Source: Caprimulgus europaeus
Lineage: Eukaryota > Chordata > Aves > Caprimulgiformes > Caprimulgidae
Assembly (NCBI GenBank): GCA_907165065.1
Contig: OU015543.1
Location: 12,754,096 to 12,818,095, forward strand
Length of the DNA stretch: 64,000 bases
Direction: 5' to 3'
A program made the position numbers and the translations under genes. Positions 36,059 through 47,672 of this stretch are shown one piece after another (the first letter of the stretch is position 1; every line of letters begins with the position of its first letter). The notes under the pieces are model-generated. The model made no database searches and was not told where the DNA came from. It worked only from the letters and a program-made list of their open reading frames with translations.

Positions 36059-39000
36059 CTAACACTGCTTACCAAAACACGTTCTGAAACAGGCTCTAGT
36101 GCTTTCTACTGAATTTTCTGGAGGAAAATAAAGGGGCAGAAAGCTGCCTAACCTGGGTCTAAAGGCAAACTAAGAATTAGAGTTTTCCCACTATGAAGAA
36201 AATAATAAACATAAAAAGCCAAGCTGCAGTATTGCAGAACTGGGACTAGCACAGGGTTGATTAAACATCGGCAGAGACATCTGAACTTGTGGCAGCTGCG
36301 GTGACACTGACCTGCTACAGAGAGACCACAGTCCTGTCACCATCAGAGCCGTCCTGCCTTCAGTCACTTCCCAAGAGACAGTAGTATCTGTCCCTGTCTA
36401 GTCCTGCTGAAAATAACAGAATTTTTCTTTTCCTTAGAGGCCTCTCTCCATCCAGTTACCAATCTTGCAGATTTCTGCCCAGTGCAGACTCCAGCAGCGA
36501 CGGCAGCATTCCCTCACAGCAGGCAGGCCAGGTGTTTTAGACACCAGTATTGTATCTTGATGGAAATACAACTTCAGTTTAGCACGTGGCCTCGCTGGCT
36601 AACCCAGCAACAACAATTCCCTTTATTAAAACACAGGTAAAGTCAGTAACAAAGTCACCAAACTCAGTTTTTGTCCTGCTGACTTTTTCAAACAAACCAT
36701 CATTTCCAGTGACTTTCCACACCACAAATTCTCTTCCGAGACCGCCGTGCTCACTTGAAAAAGTCCACAAAGAGCTGCTGTTCCTGCCAACCCTTGTGAG
36801 GAGAGTGCTAAAGCAACACCCACCCAACCCCGAGCAGCGACCCGGGCAGCCAGGACCAGGACGTGCTCTGCATCTCCCCATCCCACCCAGCCTGACCCGC
36901 GGCTCTCGGTCCCGTCCTGGGTGGCACGAGCCCAGACCCCTCCAGCCCCAACACACAGTGCCAGCCTGGCAGAGGAAAATTCACTAGAAGGGACCAGAGT
37001 AGCTGATATTTGCTGCTAGGAACACTTGGGGGAAAAAAACCCAACACTAACCAGCTGCTCTCCTTCGCCTGCCCTCCAGTTCACCATCCTGAAGGCAGCC
37101 GATGAGCCAAGCTCCCACGGCGTGCACCAAAGGTGTTTCTTACATTACAGTACAGTTCCCACATCTTCCCATTACATTACTTCTGCTGTGTGATATCTTG
37201 AGATTTTATTTTTCCTACTTCATCTTTAAATTGGCTCCTACTGAACCATTACTCATCAATAATTAACAGACATTAAGACATTAATAATTTCCAGTCTGTG
37301 ACATTCGACAATACTTAAAGTGGAAACAAAATTAATTTCAGTCTCAGATTTGTTATTTCTAGTGATTTTTTTATAAATGGGTTTTGTGCTGGTGAATGAC
37401 AGCCTAGAGATGGGCTCTCTGCTCTCTGAACAGCAACAGCACACGCTGCAGCAAGACGAATTTCTCCCACACAGCTCCTGCCTACGTGACTCAGAGCTGA
37501 CATTCAGAAAGGTCCTTTGTCACCACACCCTGACAGCGAGGGACCAGGCTCCTTTCCAGCTGCAGAAGTGAACTGTGGTACCACGTTCATGTGGTCATTT
37601 GAAAAGACTGTCTTCTAAGTGGCCCACCAGAAGCAGGAACAGCTCTCAGATCACCAGGATTCTTGTTTAGAGAATTCCCTCCCTCCCTCCCAAGGAAAAT
37701 CCCAGGGAAGCAACGTACCACTCCCGCTCTCCCGAGAGGGCGATTTCAGGAGAGGGGTAGATCAAAGCATTCCTGTACACCCCTGATTCTTGGCACCCAG
37801 CTTGGTATTCCCATTTTACACCAAATTAAACCTCAGGATTTTTTCCAGCATTTTTTAAAGCAGAACAAAGCCCCAGTTCATTCCACCCAGCAGCCACACA
37901 GCAAGCTGTGCCAGCAGAGATGACAGGAGGGCTTGGGATCAAGGAGAAAGGACCAGCCAAGGCCGCGGGAATGCCCAACAGTGACGCTGCTACTGAAGAG
38001 TCCTGGGAAGCAGCAGCCAGAGGTTCCCAAATTCCTCCCATTCCACCAGCAGAATTTGCTTTCCTTTTTTCTCTACATTTTCCTGTCTGGCCTCAGCAAA
38101 GATCTTTATTTCTAAACCAATTATTATTTTGGCTCCATCTCAGAAGATCTGTAATAAATACACATCAGGATACATCACACGTTTACTCATCAGGATGCTG
38201 GTTTAGCTGGATAATTAGAAAGCTGAGCCCTTCAAAGAAGGTGCAGCCTAATTTAGTCTCAAAGTCTGCAGCTTAATTGCAATATAAACTGTTTTAAAGA
38301 CAACAAAATTATAAATTACAATATAGACACAGGCAATCCAGGCAGTATTCTAGGCCTTTCTTGAGGCTGTAATAAAAACCATGCATTTTCTATAGCTGAC
38401 ACATGCAGCAGATTAAGATGATGTGGTTTAAATATTTAATATTCACAGGAACCTACCTCTGGCAAGCCTTTCATGATGACAGCCATTACAGAACACACGT
38501 GTGCTGTCGTATCACCAACAAGAATCAAGAATACTGAAGAAAAAAATCTTTTTTTTTGCCAGTAAACCATTATTTAAAGAGTATTTAACCCTTAGCAGCA
38601 CATCTGAGTGTTCAGTGAAGCCAATTCTTGAGCTACCTGGCTCAGACCTTCATTGACCCTCACCATATGTTCTGTGATTAGATACACTCTTGTAGCAATA
38701 TGTTAACTGCAATTAACATAATATAGTCATTGTACTGGAACCCATTTATTCAGCAGCCTGAGGTGATCTTGGTGAATGCTGATGATGAGCCCATCAGTTC
38801 AGGAAGAACTTCTGCTTACCTTTGCTGCCCCACAGCCAGTGATGGCCAAAACAACGTCCCCTTCACTCTGCCCATTTGAACAACAGTCAGGAACCTCACA
38901 CCTTCCTACTACACAGTAGACTTTCACTTCAGGACCATCTGACCTCCTCACACCAGAAAAACCTGTTAGCAGCCCTCTGGGTACAGAGGCAAAGCCAGGT

Positions 39001-39830
39001 TAACCCCTGGGTAGATGTCCCTCCTGCTTCACATCTCCTCAAAACCAAAAGAAAAACAAAACCCACCACATTTTCACCAGGGCTTTCAGAGGAAACAGCA
39101 TCCAGTGGTGGACCTTTTCCTAGACTGATGCACCTCTGAAAACCACTCTAACACAGAGCTGGGGTCCTGCCTCTATTACTTTAGTTGTAAACTGAAAAAT
39201 TACTTTTATTTTTGTAAGATTAGTGCTTCTGAAATCCAGCACGACAAGAATCAATCATTGCTTTGCTTTCCCAACTGAGAGGAGATAGGATAAACAAATT
39301 TTCATATAGAAAATTAGCATGATTAAATACCTACATACTACTGATGAGCCTGACTTTTCTAAAACACATATTGTGGAACAGCTAGTAGCACTGAGAAGCA
39401 TTTTTAACCTCATCTGAATGTAAAACATGCCAGTTAACATGGAATGATTTACTAAAGCAAAAACTGAGTAAGAAGTTTTAGCTGATGCAATCTCACCCTC
39501 ATCGCCTCCACTATAACGGATAATTTGCTGTTGGCAGCACGAGCAATGAATGATTGCTGCACTTCACCATGCAGAAGCTTCTTAAAAATCAAGGAAGTAT
39601 GATAATATATTTCTATTAAGAATTCCACCTTAGTATCCAGATTCCTCTTCTCCTAGCCCCTTTCAGGATGTCCTTCAATTCCACAGCTTTCATCTTCGAC
39701 AACAGACAATAACTAGGCTCTGGACAATCATGTGTCAGAAGAGTTCTAACTGATCTCAACAACAGTGTTTCTAGAGTTAAAATTTCTCAGAAATTAAATG
39801 AATGATCTTTAATTAATCACTCCCAGACAG

Positions 39831-39845
39831 TTTGTGTGTGTGTGT
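39831..39845. repeat. Short GT tract
   Basis: A short run of TG dinucleotides on the plus strand (CA in the RPTOR transcript) followed by TATATC, in intron 7 about 0.85 kb upstream in sequence from exon 7's end. Confidence 0.8.
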
Positions 39846-40677
39846 ATATCCATATTCCAAGAATAGGGCATTCAAAAACCATCTGCAGGGAGCACAGAAC
39901 TCCTGCATCCAGTGGCTGCAAGCATCTACCACTCTATCTTTAAGAATATGCTTCTCTTTTAAAAAACAAAACAAAAAAAAACCATAAAAACCAGCAAAGA
40001 CTACAGCAGACAATTATGATTTCAAAGTCTACCTTGTTTGTATAAATTGAAGTAGAGTTTGAAGAGTAGTTGTCTTGATTAATCAGTTTGCCTCAGCTGC
40101 CTGACAAGCCGTAATTATGCTCAAATATTGCTTGGATAAAAGGATTAGAACATGTTTCAGTGGTGTCAAGTCTGAAACATACCAACACTATCAGAAAAAG
40201 AACACTGGGACAGCACAGTGATGGGGTGAAAAATGATATTTTGGGTTAAGTGTTTTTCTGCTCATCAGCTGGTTTTGGTGATGTGGGGTGTGCGAGCACA
40301 TCTCCTCCGTCAACACTCCCACGGGCAAAACCCACACCAAAACGAGCCCCACTCGTGGCTTTGCAGTGCTGGACTTCAGCAGCACAGCCACAATCTGTGT
40401 CTGCAGCTGCTGCTTCCCCTGTCCGGGACGACAGCGACGGGGACTCAACCCACCGAGCCCCCGCTGCGGCACCGCTCCTCCAGCGACTGCTCGCTTCCAC
40501 GGCCGCTGCTTACTTCTGCAACTCACAGGAAGGCAAGAAATGACAAATACTGTAGGTGTAGACTCTGCAAGAAGCTTTCCAAAGAAATTTCCTTGCAGAC
40601 AAACAAGAGAAATGCTAGAAATAATGAGGAAACTCAGAGTAACAAGGGGAAAAAAAAAATCATAAAATTTGGCTTAC

Positions 40678-40737
40678 TTCTCTATTAAATCCAGTGTGAC
40701 TCCTGGCACCAGTCTGACACTCTTTTGCATGCAGAAC
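40678..40737 (-). CDS. RPTOR: RPTOR exon 7 (residues 277-297)
   Basis: This 60-nt exon is the shortest in the window. It completes Trp277 with one base, encodes FCMQKSVRLVPGVTLDLIE, and ends two bases into Lys297. The acceptor is CCCCACAG and the donor GAA|GTAAGC. It lies between the two largest upstream introns in the window (6.8 and 10.9 kb), so its recognition relies on strong flanking signals. Human raptor, from memory, reads CMQKCVSLVPG here, so this bird has two changes (Cys283 to Ser, Ser285 to Arg) in an otherwise near-invariant stretch. Confidence 0.96.
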
Positions 40738-41214
40738 CTGTGGGGAAGAGAATAAAAATAAAACATACTAATTGAATATTTAATGGCAAGGTCCTGCAGA
40801 AAGAATATGGAAGAAGGTTTCTTTATTACAGTGGTTTTGCTTTTAAAATGGTGTTTGGGTAGAAAACTTTGCCACAGCATAATAAGAATGAAACAAGGCC
40901 CTCGATATTCGTCACACTCGTGATTATGCGGCGATTTCCATCGTCAGGTGTCAAAACTGGGGCATTGTAACTGTCAGGGTGACAAGTTTTCCAACACACA
41001 GCGGGGGGGAAAGGGCTCACAGCCATCCAGCACAGTCTCTCGGGAGGAGCAAGACGACACGAGAGCCGAGGAGGGTTATGCCTCTGGAATAATGATCAGC
41101 CTTGGCTGGGTTTCCCTGAGAGATTTGGCACTGCAGGCAGGAAAGTGAGAAAGGGAGGGAATGAGAGGGATGTGTCAAGTTCAAACATCTCAGTTATTTA
41201 ATTAAAAGAAATGC

Positions 41215-41440
41215 TGACTCCATTTCCTCGACGTTCCCAACACCGCTGCCCCAGGAACAGCGCCGCGGCACACGCAGGGTCCTGCTGGCCCTGCCTCTCC
41301 CGCCTGGAGCGTCCCGGGAGGCGCCAGAGCCGAGCAGTGCGGGAAGGCAGCGACTGCCGGGCCAGTTTCCGAGCACTCCGCTCCCTCCTCCAAAACTCTC
41401 GGGACACACTGAGCGGCCCGGAGGGCAGAAGTGGGAAACA
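41215..41440. promoter_or_regulatory. CpG-rich patch in intron 6
   Basis: I count roughly 20 CpG in about 225 bp with GC content near two thirds, close to the expected CpG number and so far above the depleted level of the surrounding intron. It includes GCGCCGCGG and GTCCCGGGAGGCGCC. This could be a small intragenic CpG island or simply a GC-rich remnant. No TATA box or start-site motif decides it. Confidence 0.35.
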
Positions 41441-43334
41441 ATAGATCTGGGAAGGCAAATCAGCAAATTCAACTCGAGAAATTGCTTCCTCAGGGATCTC
41501 ACTGCCTCCCCAGCCCATTTGCCCAGTACTTCAGAAATCCGCTCTCTGCTGTTTAATGAAGAATTTACCCATCAGTGTAACACAGAAGTGGATAATTAAC
41601 CCCTACACTTCACTCTGTGCCAGAACAGAAAGCTCCTGGGCAGTGCAGTACAGGGAGGGCTCGGCTGCACAGAAACCCACCTCCTGCATCCATCAGCGGT
41701 GGAGCTGCTGCAGCAGGAGCCCCTCCTCTCACCAGAGCCACAACATCCACATCCAAAAGGCTCTTCCCCAGGTAAAGGAGAGAACAATTCCTTCTTTAAA
41801 GACAAGCTGTGCAGAGCTCATTTCTGAAATCTGGAGGACTCTCTAGTTTCCTTGTGGCATCCCCTGCCTGCAGGACATCCATTACTGCCACGAACAGGGA
41901 TGGGCTCTGAAAAGCCAAGTGGTCTCCAGGCTGCTTTTCTGATGCGTGCACCATCCCTCATAACAAAAAAAAAAGCCATAAAGCTATCCATGAACACTAC
42001 AGTGGGATCCCTACACAATCTGCTAAAATATAAACATCTTACAACAGTGCTTTAGAGAACCAGGCAGGGAAATACCCCTCTCAAACCAGAACTGCAGGCA
42101 GAATTCAGCACGGCAGAACTAGGTCACTGCAATCTCCCCGGAGTCTCCCGACAGACTGAGGATGCCAAAAGACTTTCTAACTCCTCAATGACTCTATATT
42201 ACAACACATCTGAAAGAGGAACAGAACAGAGCCAGCACAACTCTGTACTGCTCCACATTCGCTGTCTGTAAAGAAAAGAGAGCCCCACCTACCGCGACCT
42301 CGCATGGTACTTTGGATTTACTTTGGAAGCCTCTCACCCGAGCCCTGATTTCACTCAACCTCAGCACTCAGCAGTGTCTTACAGGCTCACAGACTAACAG
42401 GGCAGTGCTGACACTGTTGTAAGACACAGAGTGAAAAAGGGACGAGCATCCTACCCCTGCTCAGCACAGCCGGCAGGAGTCTGGGAATCGCGGAGCAGGC
42501 TCTCGCCTGGCAGCGGGGCACATCTGCCACAGGGCACACAAATACACCAGCCTCCTTTTTCACAAGGATTTCTCCAAAGCACAAAGCTTTTGCCCACAGC
42601 TTGCTGGATCAGAGGCAGACAGCTTGCCCCACGCGCTCAGGACACACAACAGGAGAAACACCGCTGTGCCGAGCGCTTCCTGCGACCCCTCCCGCAGCAG
42701 GACAGGCCCCTGGCGGGTGCTCTCACACCTAAACGTGTTCTGCAGCCGTCACTTAGCACTTCCCAGGGAGCTGCTGCCAGTGCACTGTGGGCAACAGGTA
42801 AATAAGACGAGATTCCAGTCACTTCATTTGAGTTTGTGGCTCCTCAGAGAGGACAAAACAAAACCAGATTGCATCTGACCAGTGAGAAACCTCCCTCTCT
42901 GCCCTGAGATCCACCAGCACAGGAGTAAAGCCGCAAGCATTACTGCTTCTCTATCTACTGGGCCTGGTACAGTAAAAGCCCCCACCACTGCCCTGAATAT
43001 TCCAAAAGAGCTTGGTTCATTAAAACCCCATTTAACCAGCAGCAGACTATCTGCATTTCCGCTCTAGCAAGCGCCTATTGCCAAGAAAATGTACTTGTCA
43101 ACAAAATGTTCCTCATCCTGGATCTGCAATTCCCTTCCACCACTCCAAAGCTCTAAAATGTGATGTCTCAAGTGATGGCTGGTGTCACCATCACCAAGAT
43201 CAGGTGAAATATGTTAGAGCTGCATGTAAACATACCAATAAATGCTGAGCAATAAAGAAGAAAACCAGAAATACACTTAACAGTGCTCAGCTGGGTTCTG
43301 CTCAGAGATTACTTGAGATTTTTAATTACTTGAG

Positions 43335-43376
43335 ATTAAGTAATATTACTGAGTAATATTACTTAATATTACTCAG
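43335..43376. repeat. Two overlapping AT-rich palindromes
   Basis: The first has perfect 15-bp arms (ATTAAGTAATATTAC, 43335-43349, and its reverse complement at 43353-43367) around TGA. The second has perfect 12-bp arms (CTGAGTAATATT, 43349-43360, and its reverse complement at 43365-43376) around ACTT. They share bases, so only one hairpin can form at a time. A near-tandem TTACTTGAGATT pair lies just upstream (43310-43337). It lies in intron 6. Confidence 0.93.
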
Positions 43377-46300
43377 GAATATTTTGAAACTTGATTTAGT
43401 TTCTCTAATTAAATTTGAGATGGAGGTTTTGCTCAGTTAATCCCCCAAAATCTCAATCAGAAATACAAAATAAAAGCATTAGAAAAAAAACCACTTTAAA
43501 GGTGTGTTTTAATTGATCCAACAGAAAATCAGCTGTCACAGATCAGGTTCTTTATTCCCCTGCACTTACAAGTTTGCTGTATCACTATTCTGGTGTACAA
43601 CCTGCATATCTGAAATTCCCGAGTCTCAGCAGTTCCCAAACTTTTTGTTTCTTTTTGGTTTGGGGGTTTTCCACCACTTTTCAGGAGCCCTATTACTCTT
43701 TTACAAGTGGGACCTCACAGTTCAAAGCCATAGGGTCCTTCAGACAATTCAGACAAGCACAGCCCTCTCCTCGAGGTGCAAAATTCTGAACATACAACTC
43801 CAGCTTGTTTATGTCTGAAGGGACCAATAATAACATAAGCACACGATGCACTATGGATCACAACTTCCAGTATAGCTGCTTTTTGCTTTAGACAGCAGGA
43901 CAGACAGATCTGTGGAAAACAGTGCTCCAAACATGTAATAATTTCTGGTCATTTCTGCAATACTGCATCTATTTCCTGATTCGTGTCGCTCAGTCGAGAT
44001 TAACACTCCCACAGCACAGCTCTAATCCTGCCTCATCTCCAGCCATATGCAGTCACAACATGTATTTGGAATAAGCCAGCTCAGAACAGGCACTGCTCTG
44101 AGGCAGTGTAATCAGCATCAAGCTAGCCAGAATTCATACTCTGGATTCCTGGAACTGTCACTCTGTCACCAAGAGCTTCACGCACCACATTTGGAAGAGC
44201 ACCACTGACCTGCGTTTCTCTTACCAGCATCAATTTTTCTTCCCCTGAAATTAGGCTGAAGTGGATGCAGCTGCAATCCCATTTGCAAAGTGATTTTGGC
44301 CATCAGTTGTTTACTTAAAAATACAGAGCACAAAATGGGATGTATAGAAATTTAGTCATTAAACTTTTGTTTGCCCATAAATTCAGTATGTGAAACCTCA
44401 TTAGCCTGTCAGCCTAGCATTGCAAAAATGTGATCTTTTCAAAGCAATTCTGCTGGGTTCAGCTTTAGTTAAAGGGCCAGGCTGAAGTAAAGGAGAAGTT
44501 CTCATGACAAAGGCTGACATCTTTATTTGCAGTTACCTGTCTCCTTTAGGACACCAAGGCACAGTTTGCAGCAACCAGCTGGAATGCAGGAGGAGGCTCT
44601 GGCTTTGCAGCTATTCTGTTCAACAGCCATGAATAAAAAAGCTCCCTAAGCAAGTACTTGCTACTTACAGGGCCTGCATGGATAAAAGCAGAACCATAAT
44701 AATGGCAATCAACAGGGAATACAAAAGGAGCATAATCTTCATCAGAGAACAGAGGAGAAGTTTCTGTGTGTGCAGTAAGCAACACACACAACCATGGGAT
44801 TAGGTGTAGTAGGAAAAGCTTTGCTACCCAGGAGTTTGCATGGCATCTACCAGCATCAACCCCACCAACAGCTGAGGTTAAGAGTTGTAAATCCTTCCCC
44901 TGAGCTGCCTTTTTACAAATGCATTTCCTGTCAAACACAACTCAGAATATCTCATGCTTCTGCCAGGTGGAGCTCTGCTTGAGAACCTGCCCTGATCACC
45001 CCTCAGCCACGTTCCCATGGAGATGAAGTAACAGAAAATTCCTGAACGGATCATAATATTAAAAAAGCCCCTTTCTCAGTGTATATAAACTGTGCATTAA
45101 ACACTGCAGTATAAACAACAAACCACCCATCAAAACCCCAAAAACCTTCTTACAGAGCCTCAGCATTTCCACTTTAATTATGGCACAAACTGTGAAGTGT
45201 GGTTCTGGTAACTGCCAGGGAAGGAGAACCACAAAGTCCCAATGCCAAGAGCTTTCACTTCATTTATAAAGCTTCAATTTGCTCTAACCCAGTTAATCTT
45301 CAATAGGCATCAAAGCCCATGCTAGGGACTCTCACAAAGATTTAATGAATTAGTGAAAACAGCAGAAATTAAGTGGTGCCGCTGTGATCCACACGGTATT
45401 GATGTAACACAGATGCACAATAATGAGTTATTCAGAATAACTGCAACCACCCTGAAAAGCAATTCTTTCACTCTTCTCTCCACAGTAATACAGTGTTTTG
45501 GTGAAATATTCTCCCTAGAACTTGAACTTAAATCTCCATTTGCTGAATCCTGTGTCACTGTTTCTTTGATTTATTGGCTGTGGACTCCATTCAACAAGTA
45601 ATTAAAAAAAACCCCCAAAGACATAATTTGTATTCACCAAGTTGCATTCACTGTAATGTGCTGCTAGCCTGGAGCTAATCAGGTGGAACATCCAGTTCAA
45701 TTTCAAAGTCTTTCTCCATAGACAGGACCAGCAGAAATCTGAACTCCTCCCCATTTGGAGAGCAGCGATCCGATAGCAGCCATGTGATAAAAGTAGCTTC
45801 CCTGCAATTGTGTTTTCCTGGTTAAGAAACACAGTATTTCTCAAAGCACTCCTAAAGGAATTCTGCCACACAGTAACTTTCTTAGCTTTTAAAGAGAAGG
45901 ATTTACGCAGGCACCTTGAGAATTTTCAGAGGCGCCTACCAGCACGACGTCAGCGCCGGGAGGAGCCAGGCAGCAAAGCTCCACATCAAGACAGTCACTC
46001 CAGCAGTGAAGAGCTGTCACAGCAACAGCTGTATTGAAAATCAACCTCCTCTTTCCTTTCCTTCCACCTGTCCCAGAAGGGGAGCACATCATTGTCTCAG
46101 GATTAGACACATTAAATGTCTCTAGCTCATCAGCAGGCTCAGGCCCATTCCACACCTGTAAGTGCTCACCTGTGAGTTCTGATGGGTGGTTAGTGTAGCA
46201 ACGAGGCTGCTATCATAGAAAAACAAGATCATGCTTTGTTTTCACAACAGAAGAAGGAAAAAGTAAGATGAAAAGGATTTTAAAGCTATGAGAGAAGCAC

Positions 46301-47496
46301 ACATTTCCCTAACTTATTCAGAGGCTGAAACTCTAGGCTTGTGTCCCATTGCTTCAGGCTGCTGTTCCACGACACCTGGGTCAGAAAAGTCATTTTCTCC
46401 CCAGCTCTCTCAAAACCTTCCCTTGAAAATATTCCTAATGGCACTGAAGCTCTTTGTCCTGCTCTTCAAAATTACCCAGGACTTCTGCCAGGGTTTACAA
46501 GCTGGGACTCTCTTCTGTGAGAAGATATCTCATGAGCTCACAAAACCAAAAATAAGACAAAAAATTAAATCTTGTGCTGTCCCTCATAAGAGTAAAAGGT
46601 ACCAGTCAGTGTATCTGAACCAGAACCTGGTCAAATTAACTCACTCTGTTTGTTGCTTATATAAGTCAAAAAGGGTATAAGAATTGTGAGTTGATATGAG
46701 TATCTCCAAGAGAGAGCTAATAACTCTTGAAGCTGCAGTGACACAAATGCTCACCACTGCCTGCAGTGTCTCTAGGCTTCTGCCTGTTTTAGCCCCAGTT
46801 CAGCAAATGACCTGAGGTTTGTTCACTCTGGACTACACATCCCCTGGAGAGGATCAGGGGAAACACGCCCACAGGGATGGATCAGCAGAGCCAGGTACGA
46901 CCTGGGTGCACACGCTGGATTCCTCACACCACGTCCTCACACGTGGCTGGCACCACAACTGTCCATGATCCTCTCTGTTGTTGGGTAAAAATATTGTTCT
47001 TTGAAAGCTCCTGCTACCTGTAGCAGTCTTAGAACTTTTTGTCTAATTAACTTGGTGTGTCGTTTCATAACATCTTTCTTTGCTTTATTGCTCAATTTCT
47101 TTCACCACAACATTATTTAATCCTCCTGTGTTATTTACAGAAACCTCAGTGTCTGGAATAGGATTTGTACAAAGGACAATCTACACACAGTTGTATTGCA
47201 CTATGGACTATTTCTGCTCTCTGAAGAAGCAGATATTTAATTCCCAGAAGAGTAAATCCCTTAATCTGAGCAAACCTAGATATTGAGCTGGAATTTAAAA
47301 GGTAGTAAGTAGCAGATAACAATATTTTCACCTTTCTAGTTCTGATTAATGAAATGCTGTCCCAAATGCATAGTTCAACTCCTTTAACTCAACATTGCAG
47401 ATCAACTTTAGGTTAGATGAAGCATTTGGATTAACAAATCTATCATTTCCACAGACAAATTACCCACGTCCCTTGAACCCTGGGGCAGCCACTCAC

Positions 47497-47672
47497 CATC
47501 TCAGGGCGATTTTGATGGGTGTGGTAAGGCATGATGTGAACAGGTCAGCTGGCAGGTCAGGGATCATGGGTAGCAGTTCGTTGGCTTCACACGCTGCCAG
47601 CTGGATGCAGTTCTTCATCGAGGGTGGCAAAGGCATCTGAGCAAGGGGGTGGTTTGGGTTGATCGCAGCCAC
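47497..47672 (-). CDS. RPTOR: RPTOR exon 6 (residues 219-277)
   Basis: This exon is 176 nt, starting in phase 0 and ending after two bases of the Trp277 codon (TG|G). It encodes [20 protein letters not shown] and onward to TTPIKIALR. The acceptor is CTCTGCAG and the donor ATG|GTGAGT. It covers the end of the caspase-like domain, including the CIQLAACEA and [20 protein letters not shown] segments. Residue 249 is Asn where human raptor, from memory, has Thr; the rest matches. Confidence 0.97.

Larger units (their letters stand above)
29752..40677 (-). other. RPTOR: RPTOR intron 7
   Basis: This 10926-bp GT-AG intron is the largest complete one in the window. It contains the 33-bp minisatellite at 35927-36058, a short GT tract at about 39831-39845, CpG-rich patches near 31120-31190 and 40300-40510, and otherwise AT-rich unique sequence. 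No gene is supported. Confidence 0.9.
40738..47496 (-). other. RPTOR: RPTOR intron 6
   Basis: This 6759-bp GT-AG intron lies between exons 6 and 7. It holds two overlapping AT-rich palindromes at 43335-43376 and a CpG-rich patch at 41215-41440, about 0.5 kb upstream of exon 7. A milder GC-rich stretch spans about 42460-42760. No gene is supported. Confidence 0.9.

Noticed and set aside
38768-38880. snoRNA-like TGATGATGA on the plus strand
   Set aside because: No matching D box or terminal stem was found at a suitable distance, and it is on the strand opposite to the host transcript.
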